The notes: generated by a model not told the origin, from the letters alone. A stretch of DNA of 64,000 nucleotides from Pandoraea norimbergensis (GCF_001465545.3 NZ_CP013480.3:2046001-2110000); one strand, 5' to 3'; counted from the stretch's first letter, positions 41,826 through 52,273 are shown. A program made the numbers and translations.

Positions 41826-43226
41826 ATGAAAAACGCGATTCTCGTTGCACTGTTGCTGTCCTCTCAAGCGATGCAGACCAGCGCGGAAACACCGCCAACG
41901 CTGAATCGAACCGAGGTCAGCCGCGCAGAGCAGGCGGTCATTTGGGCGATGCCCGCAGTCAATACCGACCTGATGCGGCAAGCCGCCATCAAGGCCGGTG
42001 CGGGGGAGAACGAGATTGTCTATTGGTCGCGTCCGGTGGACTGGCGCAACCAGACGCTCACGCCCAATCCGGATGCGATCTACCTGATGCCGTTCTTCAA
42101 TACGAAGCAAGGGCCGATGGTGCTGGAGATTCCGCCGGCGGGTCCGAATGGCTCGATCACCGGCAACATTGACGATGTGTGGCAGATGCCACTTGAGGAT
42201 GCGGGTCCTTCAGGGGCTGACAAAGGGGCAGGTGGCAAGTACCTGATACTGCCGCCGGACTATCGCGGTCAGATTCCGAAGGGGTACATCGTGCTGCGCT
42301 CACCCACGTACAGCGGCTATGCTCTGATCCGCTCCACGTTGCGCAGCCACAGTGACGTCGATGTTGCCGATGCCGTCACCTATGGCAAGCGGGTCAGGCT
42401 GTATGCGCTGGCGAATGCCGCGAAGCCGCCGCCGACGCGGTTCGTCGACGCCAACAATGCGTTCTTCGATTCGACGATCCCTTACGACATTCGCTACTTC
42501 CAGTCGCTTGATCGTGTCGTTCAGACCGAACCGTGGCTCGAACGGGACAAGGTCATGATCGACTTGCTCCGCTCCATCGGCATCGAGAAAGGGAAGGCGT
42601 TTGCCCCTGACGACAGGAGAGTTGCCACGCTCAACGAGGGCGCGCGCAACGCGCACGAATGGATCGCATATCAGTCGGAGCGGGCCTACGAACCTTATTT
42701 TCCTAATGCGCGTTGGGTGGTCCCTGCTGCATCGGCGTTGGTGCAGGATGCGTCGAAGGGGTATACGGAGCCCAACATCTATCCTGTCGATGCCCGTGCG
42801 ATCGTTTATTCGATGGGGTATGTGGGGATTAAACGATTGGGCGCGGGACAGTTCTATCTGCTGTCGTGGCAAGACAAGAACGGTGAGGCGCTTGATGGCG
42901 GGCAGCAATATCGGCTGACGGTGCCGCGCGACGCGCCGATGCGTCAGTATTGGTCGGTGACGGCGTATAGCCGCGCCACGCATGCGCTGATCAAAGACGT
43001 GCCGGGCGCGAGCCGTTCCTCGCAAGTCCCCGATATGGAGAAAGGTCCCGACGGCTCGGTGACGGTTTACTTTGGTCCCGAAGCGCCGGCAGGTCACGAG
43101 AAGAATTGGGTGCCGACGAAGCGCGGAGAAAAGTTTGAGCTGCTGTTCCGCTTATATGGACCCACGCAGCCGCTCTTCGACAAGACGTGGGTGTTGCCGG
43201 ATCTTGTGAAGATCGGTACCGAATGA
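41826..43226 (+). CDS. DUF1254/DUF1214 secreted protein
   Basis: 466 aa. Signal peptide ILVALLLSSQAMQTSA. DUF1254 at about 40-170 (EQAVIWAMPAVNTDLMRQAA, WRNQTLTPNPDAIYLMPFF) and DUF1214 at about 330-450 (YRLTVPRDAPMRQYWSVTAYSRATHALI and FGPEAPAGHEKNWVPTKRGEKFELLFRLYGP). The molecular function of the family is unknown; some members are cell-envelope proteins. It ends 20 bp before a terminator. Confidence 0.9.
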   Translation: MKNAILVALLLSSQAMQTSAETPPTLNRTEVSRAEQAVIWAMPAVNTDLMRQAAIKAGAGENEIVYWSRPVDWRNQTLTPNPDAIYLMPFFNTKQGPMVLEIPPAGPNGSITGNIDDVWQMPLEDAGPSGADKGAGGKYLILPPDYRGQIPKGYIVLRSPTYSGYALIRSTLRSHSDVDVADAVTYGKRVRLYALANAAKPPPTRFVDANNAFFDSTIPYDIRYFQSLDRVVQTEPWLERDKVMIDLLRSIGIEKGKAFAPDDRRVATLNEGARNAHEWIAYQSERAYEPYFPNARWVVPAASALVQDASKGYTEPNIYPVDARAIVYSMGYVGIKRLGAGQFYLLSWQDKNGEALDGGQQYRLTVPRDAPMRQYWSVTAYSRATHALIKDVPGASRSSQVPDMEKGPDGSVTVYFGPEAPAGHEKNWVPTKRGEKFELLFRLYGPTQPLFDKTWVLPDLVKIGTE

Positions 43227-43245
43227 TTGGCCTTCGTGAGAAACG

Positions 43246-43282
43246 AAAAAACCCGCACAGCCAAAGACTGTGCGGGTTTTTC
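43246..43282. terminator. Bidirectional intrinsic terminator
   Basis: AAAACCCGCACAG and CTGTGCGGGTTTT make a 13-bp stem with flanking A and T runs, between the DUF1254 gene (plus) and tRNA-Pro (minus). Confidence 0.92.
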
Positions 43283-43287
43283 TATTC

Positions 43288-43364
<77 letters not shown>

Positions 43365-43404
43365 TGAGAGACACATCGTTAAATGTATCGCTCGAAAGCA
43401 GGCG

Positions 43405-43434
43405 ATTATAGCAGAGCTTTTTGCAGGAATGAAA
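43405..43434 (-). promoter_or_regulatory. Promoter of tRNA-Pro
   Basis: On the minus strand a perfect TATAAT (43405-43410) stands about 34 nt before the mature tRNA 5' end, preceded by a weak -35-like TTCATT at 17-bp spacing. Confidence 0.6.
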
Positions 43435-43621
43435 GCGTCTGTGCGCATTCTCCGCATATTTTTTCTTCCGCCTACATCGCATGCCCGAGGCGCCCCCTTC
43501 GCGCATCGCGCCCGCATCGCCCGCAAGCGCACACCCGAACCCCATGATGGTTATCCCGAATGTCGCATTCAGAGGGCCTCCTCATAATGGAATCCTGCCT
43601 ATCGAGGCTTGGAGACAAGCG

Positions 43622-45310
43622 ATGCCGCATATCCAGGGATTCGACGCCGCGCGCGACCTCTTGCTCGCGCAGCGCGCCCACTACGACGTGGCGTACCGTG
43701 ACTTCCGCTGGCCCGTGCTCACCCGCTTCAACTGGGCCCTCGACTTCTTCGATCCGCAAGCACAGAACAACGACCAGCCCGCCCTCTGGGTCGTCGAAGA
43801 AGACGGCAGCGAAACGCGCCTCTCGTTCGCCCAGATGTCCGCACGCTCGAATCAGGTCGCCAACTTTCTGCGCGCCCAAGGCGTCGCGCGTGGCGATCGC
43901 GTGCTGTTGATGCTGCCCAATCAGGTCGAACTCTGGGATCTCATGCTTGCCTGCATGAAACTCGGCGCCGTCATGATTCCTGCCACCACATTGCTTGCCG
44001 CCGGTGATCTCGTCGATCGCATCGAACGTGGCCGCGTACGCCACGTCGTCACCACCACACGCGACGCGCTCAAGTTCGCCAACCTGCCCGGCAACTACCA
44101 ACGCATTGCCGTCGGTGACCATCCGCCCGATGGCTGGACCTCCCTCGCACCCGCCTACGACGAGCCCGACATCTTCACGCCCGACGGCACCACGCTCGCC
44201 ACCGATCCGCTGCTGTTGTACTTCACGTCCGGCACCACGTCGCGTCCGAAGCTCGTCTTGCACACGCATCAAAGCTACCCCGTCGGACACCTCGCCACGA
44301 TGTACTGGCTCGGTCTGCAACCGGGCGACGTGCACTGGAACATCAGCTCACCCGGATGGGCCAAACATGCGTGGAGCTGCTTCTTCGCCCCCTGGAACGC
44401 GGGCGCGACGATCTTCATCTACAACTTCTCACGCTTCGATGCGCGCGCCGCACTCGAGACCGCCGCGCGCTGCGGCGTCACCACGCTGTGCGCACCGCCC
44501 ACTGTCTGGCGGATGATGATTCAGGAAGACCTTGCGCGGCACCCGGTGAAATTTCGCGAGCTGATCGGCGCAGGCGAGCCGCTCAACCCCGAAGTGATCG
44601 ATCAGGTCAAACGCGCGTGGAATATCACGATTCGCGACGGTTACGGACAAACCGAGACGTGCTGCCAGATCGGCAACTCGCCGGGACAACCTGTCAAAGC
44701 CGGGGCGATGGGACGGCCGATGCCCGGCTATCGCGTCGTGTTGCTCGACCACGATGGTGTGCCGGCCGATGAAGGGGAGATCGCACTCGTCATCTCGCAG
44801 CGCCCGACCGGGCTGATGCAAGGCTACGAAGACGATCCGGAGAAGACTGCCGACGTCATGCGCGATGGCTACTACCGCACGGGCGACGTCGCCATGCGCG
44901 ACGACCATGGTTACTTCACCTATGTCGGACGTGCCGACGACGTGTTCAAAGCCTCGGACTATCGCATCAGCCCGTTCGAGCTCGAGAGCGAACTGATCAA
45001 GCATCCGGCCGTGGCAGAGGCGGGCGTAGTGCCCAGCCCCGACCCCGTGCGTCTCGCTGTGCCCAAGGCGTTTGTTTCTTTACGCACCGGTTTCGTGGCC
45101 GACGAGAAACTCGCGCTCGATATCCTCCGGTTCTGCCGCGATCACCTAGCGCCGTACAAACGCATTCGCCGTCTGGAATTCTGTGAATTGCCGAAGACAA
45201 TCTCGGGCAAGATTCGACGCGTCGAACTACGCCGAACGGAAGAAGGGCGAAGTCTCGACTCCCGGCGCGAACTCGAATTCTGGGATGTCGATTTCGCCGA
45301 CTTGAAGTGA
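43622..45310 (+). CDS. AMP-binding acyl-CoA synthetase (medium-chain/ACSM-like)
   Basis: 562 aa. AMP-binding core LLYFTSGTTSRPKLVLHTHQSYPVGHLATMYWL (P-loop-like TSGTTSRPK), then DGYGQTETCC and GYYRTGDVAMRDDHGYFTYVGRADDVFKASDYRISPFELES, and a C-terminal PKTISGKIRRVEL with the catalytic Lys. It forms acyl-AMP then acyl-CoA. Resemblance to ACSM and acetyl-CoA synthetases suggests short- or medium-chain substrates, not certain. The start ATG has GGAGACAAGCG upstream. A longer frame to 43481 exists without ribosome-site support. Confidence 0.88.
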   Translation: MPHIQGFDAARDLLLAQRAHYDVAYRDFRWPVLTRFNWALDFFDPQAQNNDQPALWVVEEDGSETRLSFAQMSARSNQVANFLRAQGVARGDRVLLMLPNQVELWDLMLACMKLGAVMIPATTLLAAGDLVDRIERGRVRHVVTTTRDALKFANLPGNYQRIAVGDHPPDGWTSLAPAYDEPDIFTPDGTTLATDPLLLYFTSGTTSRPKLVLHTHQSYPVGHLATMYWLGLQPGDVHWNISSPGWAKHAWSCFFAPWNAGATIFIYNFSRFDARAALETAARCGVTTLCAPPTVWRMMIQEDLARHPVKFRELIGAGEPLNPEVIDQVKRAWNITIRDGYGQTETCCQIGNSPGQPVKAGAMGRPMPGYRVVLLDHDGVPADEGEIALVISQRPTGLMQGYEDDPEKTADVMRDGYYRTGDVAMRDDHGYFTYVGRADDVFKASDYRISPFELESELIKHPAVAEAGVVPSPDPVRLAVPKAFVSLRTGFVADEKLALDILRFCRDHLAPYKRIRRLEFCELPKTISGKIRRVELRRTEEGRSLDSRRELEFWDVDFADLK

Positions 45311-45311
45311 T

Positions 45312-45342
45312 GCGGCGGGGCGCTTGCCCCACGCCGCTTTCT
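45312..45342. terminator. Terminator-like hairpin between convergent genes
   Basis: GCGGCGGGGC and GCCCCACGCCGC fold into a GC-rich stem with a GCTT loop, followed by TTTCT on the plus strand. It sits between the convergent acyl-CoA synthetase and TauE/SafE stops. The T tract is short. Confidence 0.45.
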
Positions 45343-45361
45343 ACTTGCCTGCTTGCCTGCC

Positions 45362-46135
45362 TCAGCGCATGTGCTGAATCACAAGCTCGGCACCCAGCAT
45401 CGCCAAACCGATGAAGAAGCAGCGGCGGAACACCGGGGCGCTCACCCGGCCACGTACCCATTGCCCGAAGAACATGCCGCCGAGCGCCGGTGCCAGAGCG
45501 AGCAGCGACACACCGATGGCATGTCCGTGAAAGATGCCGTCGCGTGCCAGTCCGGCGGCGAGCGCCACCGTCGACACGGTGAACGACAATCCCAGCGCCT
45601 GCACCAGATCGTCCTTGTCGAGATCGAGCGCTTGCAGAAAAGGCACAGCCGGAATCACGAAGACGCCGGTGGCCGCTGTCACCAGCCCCGTGATCACGCC
45701 GATCACACCGCCCAGCGCGCTGACACGCCCGTGCGTCCATGTCGGCGGAATTCGCATGCGTACCGCCGCGAGCCCCAACGCCGCGTAAGCCAGCAACGCC
45801 ACGCCCAGCGCGATGCCGGGCGTATTTCCCCCGTCTGCCAGCCACCCGCCACCAGCCCACGTGCCGATGCAGATACCCACCAGCATCGGCCAAAGGCGTT
45901 TCGCCAGCGCCACGAAGCGTGGGCCGGCGAGCAACTGCCAGACGTTGGTGACCAACGAGGGCACGATGAGCAGGGCGGCGGCCTCGGCCGTCGGCATTGC
46001 CAGCCCAAGCAGGCCGACGGCGACCGTCGGCAAACCCAGCCCGATCACGCCCTTGACGAAGCCCGCGAGCAAGAAGGTGACGAGCCCCAGAGAGAGCAGG
46101 GGGATGAGGTCGTTAAGGTGTTGTGTATTCATCAT
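45362..46135 (-). CDS. TauE/SafE family membrane exporter
   Basis: 257 aa, about eight helices. It contains the family pattern FVKGVIGLGLPTVAVGLLGL near the start and GVIGVITGLVTAATGVFVIPAVPFLQAL in the second half. Such proteins export sulfite or sulfoacetate or similar organic anions; the substrate here is unknown. Two adjacent ATG codons begin it. Upstream is an empty 470-bp region shared with gshA. Confidence 0.88.
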   Translation of the reverse strand: MMNTQHLNDLIPLLSLGLVTFLLAGFVKGVIGLGLPTVAVGLLGLAMPTAEAAALLIVPSLVTNVWQLLAGPRFVALAKRLWPMLVGICIGTWAGGGWLADGGNTPGIALGVALLAYAALGLAAVRMRIPPTWTHGRVSALGGVIGVITGLVTAATGVFVIPAVPFLQALDLDKDDLVQALGLSFTVSTVALAAGLARDGIFHGHAIGVSLLALAPALGGMFFGQWVRGRVSAPVFRRCFFIGLAMLGAELVIQHMR

Positions 46136-46605
46136 GCTGCCCAGTATCGGTGCGCATGACCCCAACGCCAATGTGGCATTCGCGCAGGGGGACTCAGGCT
46201 GACACTGAGGCTCTTATTTCACGCTGACCGGCCCTGACCGGACACGCGTGAAGTCGTTGAAAAGGCCGCCGCGCTGGCGCGCGCCGGGCCGCCCGGGGCG
46301 GGCGCTAATGCCGCCGACTAACGGTCAACGCACTCGCGATCGGCAGGCGTTGACGCGTGATAATGGCGTTTTCGGCGGCGTCCGACGCGCTTTGGCGTTT
46401 TCAGTTATGCTCAGGCCAAATTCGCGCCGTGCCGCGCCTGAAGTGCCTGCCGGAGCCATGCCCCGGCGAGCGCCGCGTCAGGCCATCGGCACCCCGTAGA
46501 CCACCGTACGCCACCGTGCCCTCGACAGATCATGGCTTTGCCGTGACAGGCACCGGCGGCGACAGCCATGCCGTACAGCATCGCGCCTCACCAGAGGGAT
46601 GGAAG
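46136..46605. other. 470-bp intergenic region before gshA
   Basis: GC-rich with no convincing gene. The gshA reading frame is open through its right half (from 46357), but those codons look unlike GshA. It presumably holds the divergent promoters of the exporter and gshA. Confidence 0.45.
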
Positions 46606-48258
46606 TTGGAAAACAAGAATTGCCAGAACGAACGACGCGACGCGTCGACCGCCGGTAACGTGCTCGACCGGCGCCTCGCACTCATCATGCAGCCCGCCCA
46701 TCGCGCGCTGCTTGGTCAGGGCTTGTCCGGTATCGAACGCGAAACCCTGCGCGTCGAAGACAACGGCGCCCTCGCACTGACGCCGCACCCGCGCGCGTTG
46801 GGCTCGGCCCTTACCAACGAAGAAATCACCACCGACTACTCGGAATCGCTGCTCGAGTTCATCACGCCGCCTCAGCACGACGCCGCCGAAGTCATCGCCC
46901 GCCTCGACGAGATCCATCAGTTCGCCTACCGCAAGCTCGGCACCGAACTGCTCTGGAGCGACTCGATGCCGCCCGCCTTGCCGCCGGAAGAGATTATTCC
47001 GATCGCCGACTACGGCACGTCGCATATCGGCCTGCTCAAGCACGTGTACCGTCGCGGGCTGGCGTTGCGCTACGGCAAGCCGATGCAATGTATCGCCGGC
47101 ATCCACTACAACTTCTCGCTCGCGGAACCCGTCTGGGAACTGCTGCGCGAACAAGAGGGTGTCACCGACGCGACGGCGTCCGCTCGCGACTATCAGTCCG
47201 CGCGCTATGTGGCGCTGATCCGCAACTTCCGCCGCTATAGCTGGCTGCTGATGTATCTGTTCGGTGCATCGCCGGTGCTGCATGCCGAGTTCCTGCGCGG
47301 GCGTGAACACGGGCTCGATTCGTTCGATGCGGGCACGCTCGGTCTGCCCTATGCGACCAGCCTGCGCATGAGCGATCTGGGCTATCAGAACAGCGCGCAA
47401 TCGGAAGTCTCGCCGTGCTATGACTGCCTGCCGAGCTATATCGACGCCCTCACGCAAGCCGTCAGCCAGCCGCATCCGCCGTATGAGGCGCTGGGCACCA
47501 AGCGCGACGGCGAGTGGATTCAGCTCTCGACCAATCTGCTGCAAATCGAAAACGAGTTCTACGCCACGATTCGCCCCAAGCGCGTGACGTACAGCGGCGA
47601 ACGCCCGGTGCAGGCGCTTGCGCGTCGAGGTGTGCAGTATGTGGAAGTGCGTTGTGTCGACATCGACCCGTTCCTGCCGGTCGGTATCGATGTGGATACG
47701 GCACGCTTCATCGACGCCTTCATGCTGTTCTGCGCGTTCGAAGACAGCCCGTCGTGCTCGAATGCCGAGAACATGGAGAACCGCGACAACTTCGCGCACG
47801 TGGTCAAGGAAGGCCGTAAGCCGGGCCTCGTGCTGCATCGCGCCGGTGAAGCCATCACGCTGTTCGACTGGGCCGAGCAACTGCTCGATCGTATCGACCG
47901 CACGGCCGCGGCCTTTGACGCCCAGCGTGGCGGTGCGCATTACGCCCACACGATGGCCGTGCAACGCGCCAAGGTGCAGGATGTGACACTCACGCCGTCG
48001 GCACGTGTGATGGCGGCGCTCGAGCCGCTGCGCGGCACCGAGGGCGGCGCGTTTCAGGCGTTCTCGCTGGCGCAGAGCAAGCGGCATGCGCAGACGCTGC
48101 GCGCCATGCCGCTTGATGACAAGATCGTCGAGCACTTCGAAACGCTGGCCCACAAGTCGCTGGAGACGCAAGCCGAGTTGGAGCGCACGCAAGTCGGTGA
48201 CTTCGACGCTTTCGTCGCGGCGTATCGCGCTGGCACGCTCGGGACGGTGTCGGTCTGA
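46606..48258 (+). CDS. gshA: Glutamate-cysteine ligase (proteobacterial type 1)
   Basis: About 550 aa from a TTG at 46606, preceded by GAGGGATGGAAG. Homology with E. coli GshA (518 aa) begins near [12 protein letters not shown] and includes [38 protein letters not shown] and [11 protein letters not shown]. It makes gamma-glutamylcysteine from Glu and Cys with ATP, the first step to glutathione. The first ATG in frame (46687) leaves only 16 residues before the conserved region, so the start is uncertain: TTG 46606, GTG 46660 or ATG 46687. It is followed by a strong terminator. Confidence 0.9.
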   Translation: MENKNCQNERRDASTAGNVLDRRLALIMQPAHRALLGQGLSGIERETLRVEDNGALALTPHPRALGSALTNEEITTDYSESLLEFITPPQHDAAEVIARLDEIHQFAYRKLGTELLWSDSMPPALPPEEIIPIADYGTSHIGLLKHVYRRGLALRYGKPMQCIAGIHYNFSLAEPVWELLREQEGVTDATASARDYQSARYVALIRNFRRYSWLLMYLFGASPVLHAEFLRGREHGLDSFDAGTLGLPYATSLRMSDLGYQNSAQSEVSPCYDCLPSYIDALTQAVSQPHPPYEALGTKRDGEWIQLSTNLLQIENEFYATIRPKRVTYSGERPVQALARRGVQYVEVRCVDIDPFLPVGIDVDTARFIDAFMLFCAFEDSPSCSNAENMENRDNFAHVVKEGRKPGLVLHRAGEAITLFDWAEQLLDRIDRTAAAFDAQRGGAHYAHTMAVQRAKVQDVTLTPSARVMAALEPLRGTEGGAFQAFSLAQSKRHAQTLRAMPLDDKIVEHFETLAHKSLETQAELERTQVGDFDAFVAAYRAGTLGTVSV

Positions 48259-48318
48259 CGTTACCCGTGAGAGGGGTTTCCCCCTCGGCACTGAGTGATC
48301 GAAGTCCATCGCTCAAAT

Positions 48319-48349
48319 GAAAAAAGCGCCTCGCAAGGGCGCTTTTTTC
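48319..48349. terminator. Bidirectional intrinsic terminator after gshA
   Basis: GAAAAAAGCGCC TCGCAA GGGCGCTTTTTTC: a 12-bp stem flanked by A6 and T6, between the gshA (plus) and azlD (minus) stops. Confidence 0.92.
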
Positions 48350-48389
48350 TTATGGCTGAGTCGGCCGAGCGATCACCGGTCGCGCGACA

Positions 48390-48713
48390 TCAACCCAACA
48401 CACCGAACTGCCAGCCGAAGAACACGGCCAACCCAAGGCCGATGGTGAGTAACTGGTGCCGCGTGGCGGCGCATACGGCAATCGCGGCAAGCGCGGCGAC
48501 CAATTGCGGATTGCGCCACGTCAGCTCAAGTCCGTGGCCATGCGGCGCGAGCGTCATGGGCACGATGATGGCCGTGAGCACGGTCACGGGGACGAACGAC
48601 AGCGCCTCGCGCAGCCACTCGGGGAAGCGCACCCGGTCGCCGAGCACGAAAATGCCCGCCTTCACCGCGAACGTCACCACGGCCATGCCGAGAATGGCGA
48701 TGACGTAGTTCAT
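48390..48713 (-). CDS. azlD: AzlD-family branched-chain amino-acid exporter small subunit
   Basis: 107 aa, three to four helices. It starts MNYVIAILGMAVVTFAVKAGIFVLGDRVRFPEWLREALSFVPVTVLTAIIVPMTL, the AzlD pattern. With AzlC it exports branched-chain amino acids or analogues. Its start overlaps the AzlC stop by four bases. Confidence 0.9.
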   Translation of the reverse strand: MNYVIAILGMAVVTFAVKAGIFVLGDRVRFPEWLREALSFVPVTVLTAIIVPMTLAPHGHGLELTWRNPQLVAALAAIAVCAATRHQLLTIGLGLAVFFGWQFGVLG

Positions 48714-49459
48714 TGCGCACCTCCCGGTCCCGTTGTGGTCTTGCGTGCCGTTGCATCGCCACGTCGGCGTGCATGCAGCGTCACCATGCCGGCCACGATA
48801 CCGGCCGTTACCGCCACGAGCAGTCCCAGCTTGTACGGCAGCCCCTGACACAGATACGCGGCGGCGCCCGCCACCACCGTGGCCACGGCCCACGGCATGC
48901 GCGCCATCTGCGGCACGATGATCGCGATGAACGTTGCCACCATCGCAAAATCGAGCCCCAGCGTTTGCAGGCGTGGAAACGCTGCGCCGAAGATCAAGCC
49001 CACAAGCGTCCAGAACTGCCAGTTCACATACATCGATAAGCCGGAGCCGAGGAAGTACCAGTGCCCCATCGGATCGTCGGGATGCTTGTGAAAATGGCTG
49101 CTGGTGACGGCGAACGTTTCATCCGTCAACGTGAAGCCGAGCAGACAGCGCCAGCGCAGATTCAGGTGCCGGACGTGCGGCAGCAGGTTGGCCGCGTACA
49201 GCATGTGACGCAGGTTGACGATGAAGGTCGTTGCCCAGAGCACCGCGTAACCGACGCCCGTTGCAAACAGCCCGGCCGCGATGAACTGGCTGGAGCCGGC
49301 AAAGACGGTCAGCGACATGAGCTGGCCATGCCATGTGGCCATTGGCGTGGTGGCGACCAACGCCCCGAAGATCAGCCCGAACGGCGCGGCGCCGACGATC
49401 ATCGGGAAGGTGTCGCGAATGCCAGCGGTAAAGCTGGCCGCGCGGGACGGGACGGACAT
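48710..49459 (-). CDS. azlC: AzlC-family branched-chain amino-acid exporter large subunit
   Basis: 249 aa, about seven helices. GIRDTFPMIVGAAPFGLIFGALVATT near the start and FAGSSQFIAAGLFATG are AzlC signatures, with NLRHMLYAANLLPH following. It pairs with the AzlD-like protein encoded immediately downstream with a four-base overlap. Confidence 0.92.
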   Translation of the reverse strand: MSVPSRAASFTAGIRDTFPMIVGAAPFGLIFGALVATTPMATWHGQLMSLTVFAGSSQFIAAGLFATGVGYAVLWATTFIVNLRHMLYAANLLPHVRHLNLRWRCLLGFTLTDETFAVTSSHFHKHPDDPMGHWYFLGSGLSMYVNWQFWTLVGLIFGAAFPRLQTLGLDFAMVATFIAIIVPQMARMPWAVATVVAGAAAYLCQGLPYKLGLLVAVTAGIVAGMVTLHARRRGDATARKTTTGPGGAQ

Positions 49460-49662
49460 GACGGTGCTGACCTCAAAAAGCGGTTGCGAATGGCTGTGAG
49501 CATATCGCGCCGCCCCCGGGCTGACTTGTACGTTCTTGCGAACGGCGGGTAAGCCCTGAGTCAGTCCTGAACAAGCGGCGAGTCAGCCGTTGGAAGCCCG
49601 GAAGGGCGGGGGGGGCGACGCATGGCCGCCGCCCGGTAGCGTGTCCGTCCCGCCGCAAATGC

Positions 49663-49689
49663 AAACGGCCGCCATGAAGGCGGCCGTTT
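49663..49689 (-). terminator. Hairpin terminator after the PBP1a gene
   Basis: AAACGGCCGCC ATGAA GGCGGCCGTTT, an 11-bp stem, 62 bp past the stop of the leftward PBP gene. The T tract is short (TTT). Confidence 0.65.
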
Positions 49690-49750
49690 CAGTCCTGCAT
49701 TCCAGCTAAAAGCCTGCGGCGGCTTTTGGCCGGTCAAGCCCGGTCAACCA

Positions 49751-52273
49751 TCAGGGATGTTTGAACATGTCGAGAATGCGGGCTTTTTCGCTCGCATCCA
49801 CGCCACCCGGCGACGGTGCCTGACCGGCTGCCGGCGGCGGTGCGGCTGGCGCGTTCGAGTTGTTGCCGAAGAACGGCAGCGAGAAACCGCCGCTGTTGTC
49901 GTCGATACCGATGCTCGCCACGAAGCCGTTGCCCGGCATCTTGTCGGACTCGTAAAGCTCGCCGTTCACGACGCTCACGCCGTCGGGCATGGCCATCTGC
50001 TGCTGCGGCACGCCGTTGAGGGCGACGCCCATGTACTTCGTCCACACCGGCAACGCCAGTTGCGCGCCGAATTCGCGGCTGCCCAGCGTCTTGGGCTGGT
50101 CGAAACCGAGCCACGCCACCGCCACGAGCGAATGCTGATAACCGGCAAACCAGCCATCGAGCGCGTCGTTGGTCGTCCCGGTCTTGCCTGCCAGATCGTT
50201 GCGCTTGAGCACGTTGGTGCCCGAGCCCGTGCCGCGCTGGGCCACGCTTTGCAGCAGGCTGTTCATGATGTAGGCGTTGGGTGCCGAGATCGCACGCGCG
50301 GCATTGACGCCCGCGATCACCGGCGTGGCTTTGTTCAGCACATTGCCGCGCGCGTCGCGAATTTCGCTGATCAGATAGGGCGCCACACGGTAACCGCCGT
50401 TAGCGAACACGGCATACGCACCGGCCAATTGCAACGGCGTCGTCTGACCGGCACCGAGGGCCATCGGCAGATACGGCGGCACCTTGTCGGCATCGAAGCC
50501 GAAGCGGGTCGCAAAGTCCTGCGTGAACTGCGTGCCTGCGAATTGCAGCAGGCGGATGGCGACCAGATTCTTCGAACGTTGCAGCCCTTCGCGCACTGTC
50601 ATCGGGCCGCTGAAGGCGTCGTCGTCGTGCGGGTCCCAGGCCTGTCCGCCGGTCTGGGCGGGCGGCAGGTTGAGCGGGCCGTCCATGACCATCGTCGCCG
50701 GGCTCACACCCTTCTCGACAGCGGCCGAGTACACCACCGGCTTGAACGTCGAACCCGGCTGACGCCATGCCTGCGTCGCACGGTTGAACTTGCTCTGATT
50801 GAAGTCGAACCCGCCGACCAGCGCACGAATAGCGCCGTCGTCCGGCGAGAGCGACACGAGCGAGCCCTGCACCTCGGGCAACTGGGTCACGCGCCACTTG
50901 CCGCGCGCGTCTTTCATGATGCGAATGATCGAGCCCGGACGAATGCGCACCTTCTCGGCAGCCTTCGCCGACAGCGCAGAGGACGCAAAGCCGATGCCGT
51001 CGCCGCTGATGGTCACGGCATCGCCCGAGAGCGGGATCGCGGTGATCTGCGACGTGCTGGCGGCGACCACGACGGCGGCCACCAGATCGCCGTTATCAGG
51101 GTGTTCGAGCAGGGCGTCTTCAATCGACTGCTGACGATCGGGCATCGGGGCGGGCAGTTCGACGAAGCCCTCCGGGCCGCGATACGAGTGGCGGCGCTCG
51201 TAATCGAGCACGCCCATGCGCACCGCTTCATACGCCGCCTGCTGCTTCTTCGAGTCGAGCGTCGTAATGACCGTCAGGCCGCGCGTGTACGTCTCGTCCT
51301 TGTATTGGTCGTACACCGCCTGACGCACCATTTCGGCCACGTACTCGGCATGCACGTTGTATTCGTTGCCGGCCGTGCGCGTACGAATCGGCTCGTGCAG
51401 GGCATCTTCATACTGATTGCGGGTGATGTAGCCCAGATCGAGCATGCGCTTGAGGATGTATTCCTGACGGATCTTGGCGCGCTTCGGATTGACGATCGGG
51501 TTGTACGCCGACGGTGCCTTGGGCAGCCCGGCCAGCATGGCCGCTTCCCCCAGCGAAATGTCCTTCAGATCTTTGCCGAAATAGATGCGCGCGGCGCTCG
51601 CGAAGCCGTAAGCACGCTGACCCAGATAGATCTGGTTCATGTACAGCTCAAGAATCTGGTCTTTGGAGAGCGCCGACTCGATCTTGTAGGCGAGCAGCAT
51701 TTCGTAGATCTTGCGCGTGGCCGTCTTCTCGCGGGAGAGGAAGAAGTTGCGGGCCACCTGCATCGTGATGGTACTGGCGCCCTGCGCCGCGCCACGGTGG
51801 ATGACGTCGGAGACGCCTGCTCGCAGAATGCCGATGAAGTCGACGCCGCCGTGGTCGTAGAACCGGTAGTCCTCGATGGCGAGCACGGCCTTTTTCATCA
51901 CGTCGGGAATCTGGTCGATGGTGACCAGACTGCGGCGCTCTTCGCCAAACTCGCCGATCAGCACGTTATCCGACGTATACACGCGCAGCGGCACTTTGGG
52001 CCGGTAGTCGGTGATGACGTCGAGCGGCGGCAGGTTCGGGCGCATGACGATCAGCGCATAGCCGACGATCAGGGCGCCGATAATGGCCAGCCCGGCAAAC
52101 GCGGTAATGATGACGCCGAGGGTGCCGAAGCCGCGCTGGCGGCTTGCGGCGCGCAGGGCGGGCCTGCCGCGGCGAGTGCCGGATGAGGGGGCGGGAGTGG
52201 AAGTAGCTGAAGTACTGGGCACCGGATCAGACGGCGCACGAGGCGGCAAATAATGCTTCAAGGACATACCCAA
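49751..52273 (-). CDS. mrcA: Penicillin-binding protein 1A (bifunctional glycosyltransferase/transpeptidase)
   Basis: 840 aa. A single helix at about 50-77. The GT51 domain has EDYRFYDHGGVD with catalytic Glu134, the RNFFLSREKTATRKIYEMLLA stretch and a second motif near 208-222 (LYMNQIYLGQRAYGF). An OB-like insert follows. The transpeptidase domain has SxxK S508TFK511, SKN at 567-569 and KTGT at 697-700. The C-terminus is Pro/Ala-rich. It polymerises and crosslinks peptidoglycan in the periplasm. A start two codons downstream (MSLKHYL) is equally plausible. Confidence 0.93.
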   Translation of the reverse strand: MGMSLKHYLPPRAPSDPVPSTSATSTPAPSSGTRRGRPALRAASRQRGFGTLGVIITAFAGLAIIGALIVGYALIVMRPNLPPLDVITDYRPKVPLRVYTSDNVLIGEFGEERRSLVTIDQIPDVMKKAVLAIEDYRFYDHGGVDFIGILRAGVSDVIHRGAAQGASTITMQVARNFFLSREKTATRKIYEMLLAYKIESALSKDQILELYMNQIYLGQRAYGFASAARIYFGKDLKDISLGEAAMLAGLPKAPSAYNPIVNPKRAKIRQEYILKRMLDLGYITRNQYEDALHEPIRTRTAGNEYNVHAEYVAEMVRQAVYDQYKDETYTRGLTVITTLDSKKQQAAYEAVRMGVLDYERRHSYRGPEGFVELPAPMPDRQQSIEDALLEHPDNGDLVAAVVVAASTSQITAIPLSGDAVTISGDGIGFASSALSAKAAEKVRIRPGSIIRIMKDARGKWRVTQLPEVQGSLVSLSPDDGAIRALVGGFDFNQSKFNRATQAWRQPGSTFKPVVYSAAVEKGVSPATMVMDGPLNLPPAQTGGQAWDPHDDDAFSGPMTVREGLQRSKNLVAIRLLQFAGTQFTQDFATRFGFDADKVPPYLPMALGAGQTTPLQLAGAYAVFANGGYRVAPYLISEIRDARGNVLNKATPVIAGVNAARAISAPNAYIMNSLLQSVAQRGTGSGTNVLKRNDLAGKTGTTNDALDGWFAGYQHSLVAVAWLGFDQPKTLGSREFGAQLALPVWTKYMGVALNGVPQQQMAMPDGVSVVNGELYESDKMPGNGFVASIGIDDNSGGFSLPFFGNNSNAPAAPPPAAGQAPSPGGVDASEKARILDMFKHP

